Made by a program: the position numbers and the translations under genes. From an uncultured Archangium sp. (GTDB lineage Bacteria > Myxococcota > Myxococcia > Myxococcales > Myxococcaceae), in contig CAMLFP010000100.1 of NCBI GenBank assembly GCA_946479335.1, positions 1 through 15,209 of the forward strand: a stretch of 15,209 nucleotides of DNA, given 5' to 3'. Below the pieces are notes generated by a model that did no database searches, was not told the DNA's origin, and saw only the letters and a list, made by a program, of their open reading frames with translations. This document shows, one piece after another, positions 1 to 5,079 of this stretch (positions are counted from its first letter, which is position 1; every line of letters begins with the position of its first letter).

Positions 1-993
1 TACCACGCGGCGTACGCATGGTTCCCCGACGTGGGCCGCTGGTACTTCGTGGCCGACGCGTCGCCGGTGCCCGACCTCGTCTTCTTCGTCGGCTTCGCGC
101 ACGCGTGGCGCATGCAGCTCTTCTTCGCGCTGTCGGGCTTCTTCGCGAACCTCGTGTTCGAGCGGCGCGGCGGCGCGGAGTTCTTGCGAGACCGTGCGCG
201 GCGGCTCGTGCCTCCGTTGCTCGCGGCGCTGCCCGTCACGCTGCTGGTCGACTGGCTGGTGCGTCGCGCGAGCCACGCGCAGGGCTTGATGAGCGCCGAC
301 TACGAGGCGGGCGCGGCGTTCCGCTTCATCCCGCTGCACCTGTGGTTCCTCATCTACCTCTTCACCTATTGCCTGGCGGCGTGGGCGCTCCCGAAGCTCG
401 CGTGGCCGGCGAAGGTGATGACGTACGCGCTTCAGTTCCCGCCGGTGCTGCTGCTCTTCGCGGTGCCGACGTACCTCGGGCTGCAGCACCACCCGGAGAA
501 CCGGCCTGATCAATTCTTCTGGCCGATGCCGTACGAGTGGCTGCACTACGGCGGCTTCTTCCTCTGTGGCTGGCTGCTGTGGAGCGCCCGCGCGCACGTC
601 GCGCGGCTCACCGACTGGGCGCCGCTGTTCCTCCTCGCGGGCGTGGGGCTGGGCGTGCAGATCTACAGCGGGTCGCTCCAGTGGCAGCCCGAAGGTCAGA
701 CCGCCGCGGGGCTGGTCGCCTGGCTCCTCACGCTGGGGGGGTTGGGCCTGGGGTTCCGGTGGCAGGCGGGCGGCGCGGCGGTGCTCCGGTTCTTCACCGA
801 CGCGTCGTACTGGGTCTACCTCGCGCACTACCCGTTGATCCTCGCGCTGCAGCTCTTCTTCGCGGCGCGCGCGCTCGACGGGAGGCTCGAATACGCGCTC
901 ACCGTGGTGGCGAGCACCGCGTTGCTTCTTGCGCTCTACGCGCAAGCCGTGCGCGGTCGCGCGTGGGCGCGGCGGCTCGGCATCAGCCGCTGA
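1..993 (+). CDS. Acyltransferase-3 family membrane protein (5' truncated by window edge)
   Basis: The reading frame is open from base 1, so the N-terminus lies outside the window; 330 residues are visible. The protein is strongly hydrophobic, with repeated membrane segments. It begins with the family hallmark around residues 40-55 (LFFALSGFFAN followed by a basic run, FLRDRARRLVPPLL). Later it has WLHYGGFFLCGWLLW (about 180-194) and ends with DASYWVYLAHYPL (about 268-280). This pattern is that of acyltransferase-3 / OafA-MdoC(OpgC)-like proteins, integral inner-membrane enzymes that move acyl groups (acetyl or succinyl) onto periplasmic glucans or envelope polysaccharides. The GGFFLCGWLL segment leans towards the MdoC-like side, but the substrate cannot be read from sequence. 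The catalytic His usually near the N-terminus is not visible because of the truncation. It is separated by 162 bp from the next operon, so it is probably transcribed independently. Confidence 0.85.
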   Translation, partial: YHAAYAWFPDVGRWYFVADASPVPDLVFFVGFAHAWRMQLFFALSGFFANLVFERRGGAEFLRDRARRLVPPLLAALPVTLLVDWLVRRASHAQGLMSADYEAGAAFRFIPLHLWFLIYLFTYCLAAWALPKLAWPAKVMTYALQFPPVLLLFAVPTYLGLQHHPENRPDQFFWPMPYEWLHYGGFFLCGWLLWSARAHVARLTDWAPLFLLAGVGLGVQIYSGSLQWQPEGQTAAGLVAWLLTLGGLGLGFRWQAGGAAVLRFFTDASYWVYLAHYPLILALQLFFAARALDGRLEYALTVVASTALLLALYAQAVRGRAWARRLGISR

Positions 994-1041
994 CGTTACG
1001 GATTCCAGACATGAAATGGGGTGGGTTGAACCGACCTCACG

Positions 1042-1053
1042 CGCGCTGGCGCG
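1042..1053. other. Small GC-rich inverted repeat downstream of the acyltransferase gene
   Basis: The gap between the acyltransferase stop and the RsbS start (994-1155) carries a CGCGC-tg-GCGCG inverted repeat near its middle. No T-run follows, so it is at best a weak hairpin. The same gap holds the sigma-54 candidate and the small palindrome listed separately; I see no short gene in it. Confidence 0.2.
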
Positions 1054-1083
1054 GCCGATGAATCGTTCCGTGGAGTTAGCGGC

Positions 1084-1099
1084 TGGCACGCGTGGTGCT
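1084..1099 (+). promoter_or_regulatory. Candidate sigma-54 (-24/-12) promoter for the partner-switching operon
   Basis: TGGCACG-CGTG-GTGCT matches the sigma-54 consensus TGGCACG-N4-TTGCW at all specified positions but one. It keeps the invariant GG (1085-1086) and GC (1097-1098) exactly ten bases apart. Transcription would be predicted to start around 1109-1111, giving a leader of about 45 bases before the rsbS-like ATG at 1156. The position, strand and match are right, but in very GC-rich DNA such matches also arise by chance. No enhancer-binding-protein gene lies in the window. Confidence 0.4.
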
Positions 1100-1141
1100 C
1101 ATCGGTCGCCCGCCGCACGCGAAGCCTCCCCCCACGACGTC

Positions 1142-1153
1142 ATTCGAGCGAAT
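1142..1153. promoter_or_regulatory. 12-bp palindrome abutting the rsbS-like start codon
   Basis: ATTCG-AG-CGAAT is a perfect inverted repeat that ends two bases before the ATG at 1156 and covers the place where a ribosome-binding site should be (only a weak GAG is present). It could be an operator half or an mRNA hairpin limiting initiation. The stem is short and AT-containing, so this is tentative. Confidence 0.25.
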
Positions 1154-1155
1154 CC

Positions 1156-1539
1156 ATGTCTGTCGCTGCAGAGAGTTTCATTCCGTTGATGCGCCTTGGT
1201 CACTGCGTGTTCGTCAGCGTGCCGTCGGAGCTGAGCGACTCACAAGCGCGCTTTCTTCAAGACACCGTCAGCCAGCGGCTCTCACAGTCGGTGGGGGTGC
1301 GCGGCCTGGTGATGGACGTCTCGGCGCTGAGCATCGTCGACTCCTTCGCCGCCAAGATCCTCGGAGAGACGGCGAGCATCGCGAAGCAGTTCGGCGTGAA
1401 GGCGGTGCTGGTGGGGGTGCGGCCCGCGGTGGCCATCACGTTGGTGGAGCTGGGCGTCGACCTGCGCCAGGTGGAGACGGCGCTGACCCTCGAGCGCGCA
1501 CTGGAGAAGCTGCGCCTGCGCGTCGTCGCACTGGACTGA
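1156..1539 (+). CDS. rsbS: RsbS-type STAS-domain antagonist (stressosome core)
   Basis: This 127-residue protein is a single STAS domain. It closely follows Bacillus RsbS, with an N-terminal I-P-L-x-x-L-x-x-C-x-x-V-S pattern at residues 9-21, VDSFAAKILGE at 61-71, VGVRPAVAITLVELG in the last third, and ETALTLERALEKL near the C-terminus. Ser63 within VDSF corresponds to the RsbS serine phosphorylated by RsbT. In the known system RsbS and RsbR form the cytoplasmic stressosome that sequesters the RsbT kinase until stress-dependent phosphorylation. It is the first gene of a compact cluster with the kinase gene only 3 bases downstream, which supports the assignment. The ATG was chosen because the STAS fold begins within ten residues of it. 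Its ribosome-binding site is weak and overlaps a palindrome. Confidence 0.92.
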   Translation: MSVAAESFIPLMRLGHCVFVSVPSELSDSQARFLQDTVSQRLSQSVGVRGLVMDVSALSIVDSFAAKILGETASIAKQFGVKAVLVGVRPAVAITLVELGVDLRQVETALTLERALEKLRLRVVALD

Positions 1540-1542
1540 CCC

Positions 1543-2187
1543 ATGCGCCCCATCCTCGAAGCCATCACTCCCCTGATGAATGAGTCGCTGGGCATCACCG
1601 CCGCGCGCAGCGTGTTCCGCACGTTGCCGCCGTCGGTGCACGCGGAGGCCGGCTCGCTCGACGTGGTGGAGGTGCGCGAGCTGCTCGCCCACCTCGAGAC
1701 CTCCGGCCGCCTCTTCGCCACCGCGGGCAAGCCGCTCCCCGTGCGGCTGCTGCGCGACGCCATCACCTCGTCGCAGCCCGCGCGGCAGAAAGAGCAGCGC
1801 TTCACCATCGCGTCAGACGGCGACGTGCTCATCGTGCAGCGGGCGACGCAGGCGTTGACCAAGGGCTTCTTCAGCGTCACCGACTGCGTGCGCCTCGCGA
1901 CCGCGGTCTCGGAGCTGGCGCGCAACATCTACATGTACGCGAAGACCGGCACGGTGGAGCTCAAGCTGGTCGACGAGCCCGCGCACTGGCGCTTCGAGGT
2001 CGACGCGCGCGACCAGGGCCCCGGCATCGCCAACCTCGAGCACATCTTGAGCGGCGGGTACAAGTCACGCACCGGGCTGGGCCGCGGCATCATCGGCACG
2101 CGCTCGCTCCTCGACGACATGAAGATTGAGACCGCCCCCGGCAAGGGCACGCGCATCATCGGCGTGCGGAGGGCGCGCAAGCCGTGA
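1543..2187 (+). CDS. rsbT: RsbT-type serine/threonine switch kinase with extra N-terminal domain
   Basis: Residues about 85-212 form a GHKL/HATPase_c kinase of the RsbT class. They carry the N-box SELARN (123-128, Glu124 and Asn128), G1 box DQGPG (157-161) and G2 region GLGRGIIGTRSLLDD (178-192). RsbT phosphorylates RsbS and RsbR in the stressosome and, once released, activates an output phosphatase or another partner. Bacillus RsbT is about 133 residues; this protein is 214, with about 85 leading residues that I do not recognise. They are alpha-helix-like, with ITPLMNESLG near the start and a leucine-rich VVEVRELLAHLETSGRL stretch at 41-57. The extension may be a docking or oligomerisation element. 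It starts 3 bases after the rsbS stop, and its GTGA overlap with the next gene indicates translational coupling. The kinase call is firm; the role of the N-terminus is unknown. Confidence 0.88.
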   Translation: MRPILEAITPLMNESLGITAARSVFRTLPPSVHAEAGSLDVVEVRELLAHLETSGRLFATAGKPLPVRLLRDAITSSQPARQKEQRFTIASDGDVLIVQRATQALTKGFFSVTDCVRLATAVSELARNIYMYAKTGTVELKLVDEPAHWRFEVDARDQGPGIANLEHILSGGYKSRTGLGRGIIGTRSLLDDMKIETAPGKGTRIIGVRRARKP

Positions 2188-2771
2188 ACGCGCTCCGCTT
2201 CAGCACCGCGCAGCGGCTGCGCCCGATGGAGGGGCTCCAGTCGTGTGGCGACGCGGTCATCGAGGTGCACGAGGGTGACTGGCGGCTCTTCGCCGTCATC
2301 GACGCGCTGGGGCACGGGCCCGACGCCGAGAAGAGCGCGAAGGTCGCGCAGCACGCGGCGACGCAGGCGCGGGGCCAGCCGCTCTCAGACGTCTTCGAGG
2401 CGGTGCACCGTTCGCTGCCGGGTCTGCGCGGCGTGGTGATGTCGGCGCTGCTCTCGCACCGCGAGGAGTTCACCTTCGCCGGCGTCGGCAACGTGGAGAT
2501 CTTCTCGCCCGAGGGCGTGGCTCGGCCGGTGGCGATGGCGGGCACGCTGGGCGGCAGCGCCTACCGGTTTCGCCCGTTCCCGCTGCCGCTGCGCGCGGGT
2601 CAGCGCTGGGTGCTGGCGAGCGACGGCATCAAGGCGCGCGAGGCCGGCGTGTTGCTCCCGAAGCTGAGTGGAACGCCCGCGGAGGCCGCCGCGGAGCACC
2701 TGATGAACTCCGTGACCCGCGCCAATGACGACGCGTCGGTGCTGGTGATTGACGTGGAGATGAACCCATGA
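2184..2771 (+). CDS. rsbX: RsbX/SpoIIE-type PP2C serine phosphatase
   Basis: A 195-residue stand-alone PP2C-like (SpoIIE family) phosphatase. Metal-binding acidic motifs are visible: CGD (21-23), IDALGHGPDA (39-48), ASDGI (145-149) and NDDASVLV (181-188), with the GVGNVE turn at 100-105 that is typical of RsbX/SpoIIE proteins. RsbX dephosphorylates RsbR and RsbS and resets the stressosome after the signal. Its size matches RsbX (about 200 residues) and it lacks the sensory N-terminus of RsbU, which favours the feedback role. It starts with GTG at 2184, overlapping the kinase stop by four bases with a GGAGG-like element upstream, and its own stop overlaps the next start (ATGA), so the three proteins are probably made in fixed ratio. 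Confidence 0.88.
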   Translation: MNALRFSTAQRLRPMEGLQSCGDAVIEVHEGDWRLFAVIDALGHGPDAEKSAKVAQHAATQARGQPLSDVFEAVHRSLPGLRGVVMSALLSHREEFTFAGVGNVEIFSPEGVARPVAMAGTLGGSAYRFRPFPLPLRAGQRWVLASDGIKAREAGVLLPKLSGTPAEAAAEHLMNSVTRANDDASVLVIDVEMNP

Positions 2772-3247
2772 ACGCAGTGACCCTTCCCCATGACCTGAGT
2801 CTGGCGGCGTCGGTGGCGACGCGGCTCGACGTGTTGAGCTTCTGCGCCACGGTGCGCAAGGCCGCGCTGGGCGCCGGCTTCACGGTGCGCGAGGTGGGCG
2901 AGCTCTCGCTGGTGGTCGCCGAGCTGGGCAGCAACGCGGTGGTGCACGGCAAGGGCGGCTCGCTCTCGGTGGTGGTGCAGCCACGCGGCTGGCAGGTCTC
3001 CGCGGTCGACCACGGCCCCGGCTACACGCAGGCGGTGCTGGCCGACGCGGGCAAGAGCGACCACCTCGGCGCCAACGGCGTGCGCGAGCCCGGTGACGGC
3101 AAGCGCAGCTTCGGCAGTGGCCTCGCCGCGGTGCGCCGCCTCGCGACGACGCTGACGCTGCGCAACACCACGGTGGGCGCGCGCGCCTTCGCGTCGAAAG
3201 ACCTCTCTCCGCAGTCTTCAACCTCGCAGCAGCCGAAGGAGCAGTGA
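2768..3247 (+). CDS. Second stand-alone HATPase (RsbW/RsbT-like anti-sigma-type kinase)
   Basis: A 159-residue GHKL ATPase distinct from the rsbT-like gene. The N-box is AELGSNAVVH (51-60, Glu52 and Asn56), the G1 motif is DHGPG (81-85), and the G2/lid glycines are SFGSGLAAVRR (114-124). The N-terminal SVATRLDVLSFCATVRKAALGAGF helix is typical of RsbW/SpoIIAB/RsbT relatives. The last 15 or so residues are a polar Ser/Gln-rich tail. In many bacteria a similar HATPase is fused to a SpoIIE phosphatase next to rsbRST; here the two are separate overlapping genes (ATGA at 2768-2771). It could be an anti-sigma or anti-effector kinase acting on a STAS protein, possibly one of the three small proteins downstream. 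The family is clear; the partner is inferred. Confidence 0.8.
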   Translation: MNAVTLPHDLSLAASVATRLDVLSFCATVRKAALGAGFTVREVGELSLVVAELGSNAVVHGKGGSLSVVVQPRGWQVSAVDHGPGYTQAVLADAGKSDHLGANGVREPGDGKRSFGSGLAAVRRLATTLTLRNTTVGARAFASKDLSPQSSTSQQPKEQ

Positions 3248-3248
3248 C

Positions 3249-3905
3249 ATGAGCATTTCCCAGGAGCGCATCGACAAGGTCGTCGACGTCATGGCCAAGG
3301 CGGCCTGCAAGGAATACCACCACCGCGTCGAGGTGCCGCACGACGCGCCCGACGACGCCTTCCTCCAGGTGGAGGTGGGGATGAACGTGGTGCTCGAAGA
3401 CCTCGAGAAGGCCGAGGCCGAGCGCCAGCAGTACGTGGCGGAGATTGAGAAGAAGAACCAGGAGATCGCCGACCGCGCGCAGATGGCGCTGCGCGAGCTG
3501 TCGACGCCCATCATCTCGGTGTGGGACGGCGTGCTGGCGCTGCCCATCATCGGCATGGTCGACACGGTGCGCGGCGCGGAGATGATGGAGCAGCTGCTCT
3601 CGCGCGTCTCGTCGGATCAGGCCGAGTACGTGGTCATCGACATCACCGGCGTGGCGGTGGTCGACACGCGCACCGCCGACAGCTTCATCCGCATGTCTGA
3701 AGCGGTGCGGCTGGTGGGAGCGCAGTGCTTCCTCACGGGCATCTCGCCGGCCATCGCGCAGACCATCGCGCAGCTGGGCATCGACACCTCGCGCATCCGC
3801 ACGCTGCGGCGGTTGTCTGACGCGCTCAAGGTGGTGTTCGAAGACATGGGCATCAAGGCGGTGGGTGACGCCGCGCGCGCCGCCGCGCAAGCGCAAGGGC
3901 GGTGA
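3249..3905 (+). CDS. rsbR: RsbR-type STAS co-antagonist with short HAMP-like/coiled-coil N-terminus
   Basis: A 218-residue protein. Residues about 83-200 are a C-terminal STAS domain very close to RsbR paralogues: ELSTPIISVWDGVLALPIIG (83-102), VIDITGVAVVDT (129-140), then LVGAQCFLTGISPAIAQTIAQLGID. Thr106 (VDTVRG) and Thr140 (VVDT) are 34 residues apart and match the two RsbT-phosphorylated threonines of Bacillus RsbRA (171 and 205). The N-terminus is much shorter than the globin-like sensor of RsbRA. Residues 5-55 (VVDVMAKAACKEYHHRVEVP, then DDAFLQVEVGMNVVLEDL) follow the spacing of a HAMP-like unit, and 48-80 are a charged helix leading into the STAS domain. An AAGGAG ribosome-binding site precedes the ATG. 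It probably co-assembles with the RsbS-like protein at 1156. Confidence 0.9.
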   Translation: MSISQERIDKVVDVMAKAACKEYHHRVEVPHDAPDDAFLQVEVGMNVVLEDLEKAEAERQQYVAEIEKKNQEIADRAQMALRELSTPIISVWDGVLALPIIGMVDTVRGAEMMEQLLSRVSSDQAEYVVIDITGVAVVDTRTADSFIRMSEAVRLVGAQCFLTGISPAIAQTIAQLGIDTSRIRTLRRLSDALKVVFEDMGIKAVGDAARAAAQAQGR

Positions 3906-3908
3906 GCC

Positions 3909-4292
3909 ATGCCGATTTCGCACGCGATGAAGCACTCTCCACAGGGCGCGCTGTTCGTGCGCACGTACCAGTCGGGCAAGGTCACCGGCGAAGACGCGCG
4001 GCACTTCATGCGGCTGCTCGCGCCCGGCCAGCCGTTGCACGGGTTGCCGGTGTTGTCGGTCATCGAGTCGGGGAGTGAGTTCGACCCCGAGGCCCGCAAG
4101 GCCTTCACCTCGCTGGGTGACCCGGCGGACGCCGCGAAGGCCGCGCGCGTGGCCGTCGTGGTGTCGAGCGCTCCGCTGCGCGTGATGATGAGCTTCATCA
4201 TCCGCATCTCCGGGTCGAACGACTTCACGCGCTTCTTCACCACCGAGCGCGAGGCCGAGTCGTGGCTCCACGCGCCGGCGCAGGCCGCCTGA
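3909..4292 (+). CDS. SpoIIAA-like (STAS/SEC14-type) small protein, paralogue 1 of 3
   Basis: A soluble 127-residue protein without signal peptide or membrane segment. It shares with the next two genes the pattern G-S-x-F-x-x-E-A-R (residues 55-63), A-P-L-R-V-M-M-S-F (88-96), a central VAVVV beta strand, and a closing F-x-T-E-x-E-A-x-x-W-L (109-119). The ending resembles SpoIIAA-like/STAS-SEC14 fold proteins (x-F-x-x-x-x-E-A-x-x-W-L), which suggests a STAS-type fold, but the match is by pattern only. This copy is the most diverged: HAMKHSPQG replaces the acidic/lysine-rich start, and the C-terminus is HAPAQAA. The gap to the RsbR-like gene is 3 bases, with AAGGGCGG upstream of the ATG, so it is in the same operon. 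A role as output or substrate of the kinases is inferred. Confidence 0.72.
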   Translation: MPISHAMKHSPQGALFVRTYQSGKVTGEDARHFMRLLAPGQPLHGLPVLSVIESGSEFDPEARKAFTSLGDPADAAKAARVAVVVSSAPLRVMMSFIIRISGSNDFTRFFTTEREAESWLHAPAQAA

Positions 4293-4306
4293 CCCCGGGG
4301 GAAACG

Positions 4307-4684
4307 ATGCCGATTGTCGCTGAAGTGAAGAAGTCGCCGGGCGGCGCGCCGTACGTGCGCGCGGAGTCACACGGGCCGGTCAGCCTCGCTGACGCCCACC
4401 AGTTGATGGACCCGCTGCGCCCCGGCGGCGCGCACCACGCGTACGGGCTGATGGCGGTGGTGACCGCGGGCTCCGAGTTCTCGCCGGAGGCGCGCAAGGT
4501 GTTCGGCATGAGCGACCCCGAGCGCAACGCGAAGAACGTGCCCACCGCGATGGTGGTCGCCTCGGCGCCGCTGCGCGTGATGATGGGCTTCGTCTTCCGC
4601 ATGGCGGGCGCGATGAGCCGTACGCGCGTCTTCGCCAGTGAAGCCGAAGCGAACGCCTGGATGTTCTCGAAGCTCGACGCGTGA
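4307..4684 (+). CDS. SpoIIAA-like small protein, paralogue 2 of 3
   Basis: A 125-residue cytosolic protein. The ATG at 4307 is chosen over an in-frame upstream ATG at 4262 because that would overlap the previous gene, while 4307 has a GGGGGAA ribosome-binding site and gives an MPI- start shared by all three paralogues. Motifs are GSEFSPEARKVF (about 54-65), DPERNAK (70-76), APLRVMMGFVFRMAG (86-100) and FASEAEANAWM (108-118). It is nearly the twin of the following gene: identical length, with 21-base exact DNA matches at the same offset. No Ser/Thr sits in an obvious STAS phosphorylation loop, so whether it is a kinase substrate is uncertain. Confidence 0.75.
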   Translation: MPIVAEVKKSPGGAPYVRAESHGPVSLADAHQLMDPLRPGGAHHAYGLMAVVTAGSEFSPEARKVFGMSDPERNAKNVPTAMVVASAPLRVMMGFVFRMAGAMSRTRVFASEAEANAWMFSKLDA

Positions 4685-4694
4685 GGAGTGACCG

Positions 4695-5072
4695 ATGCCC
4701 ATCTCTGTTGAGATTGAGAAGACCCCCGGCGGCGTGGAGTTCGTGCGCGCGGAGTCGGCTGGCGTGGTGACGGCGGCCGACGCCCACGGCTTGATGGACC
4801 CGTTGTGGACCGGCGGCGCGCACCACGACAAGGCGCTGCTGGCGGTGGTGACGCCCGGCTCCGACTTCTCGAAGGAGGCGCGCAGCGTGCTCGCGGGGAA
4901 GGACCCCGAGCGCAACGCGAAGGAGTTGCCCATCGCGCTGGTGGTGGAGAACGCGCCCATGCGCGTGATGATGAGCTTCGTCTTCAAGATGGCCGGCGCG
5001 TCGAGCCGCTCGCGCGCGTTCGCCACCGAGGCTGAAGCGAAGAGCTGGATGTTCTCGAAGCTCGACCCCTGA
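4695..5072 (+). CDS. SpoIIAA-like small protein, paralogue 3 of 3
   Basis: A 125-residue protein, last in the operon, with a strong GAGGAG ribosome-binding site overlapping the preceding stop region. Motifs are GSDFSKEARSVL (about 54-65), DPERNAK (70-76), APMRVMMSFVFKMAG (86-100) and FATEAEAKSWMFSKLD (108-123). It is a tandem duplicate of the gene before it. Differences between the two copies cluster in the N-terminal third (VEIEKTPGGVEF against AEVKKSPGGAPY) and in ENAP against ASAP before the RVMM motif, so the copies may have diverged in partner choice. It ends 7 bases before the stop of the convergent hydroxylase gene. Function is unknown apart from membership of this SpoIIAA-like trio. 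Confidence 0.75.
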   Translation: MPISVEIEKTPGGVEFVRAESAGVVTAADAHGLMDPLWTGGAHHDKALLAVVTPGSDFSKEARSVLAGKDPERNAKELPIALVVENAPMRVMMSFVFKMAGASSRSRAFATEAEAKSWMFSKLDP

Positions 5073-5079
5073 GGCGAAG

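Larger units (their letters stand above)
4307..5072 (+). repeat. Tandem 388-bp gene duplication (paralogues 2 and 3)
   Basis: The two start codons are 388 bases apart, and 21-base exact matches occur at 4514/4902 and at 4658/5046, each again 388 apart. The two genes therefore align end to end without net insertion or deletion, including the intergenic spacer. The paralogue at 3909 has 10 extra bases of spacing and is more diverged, so it is an older copy. Confidence 0.85.

Noticed and set aside
2880..4370. Long minus-strand open frame (496 codons) antisense to the kinase, RsbR and SpoIIAA-like genes
   Set aside because: Its product is low-complexity Arg/His/Ala-rich sequence typical of the complement of GC-rich genes, and the opposite strand has clear domains with overlapping starts and stops.
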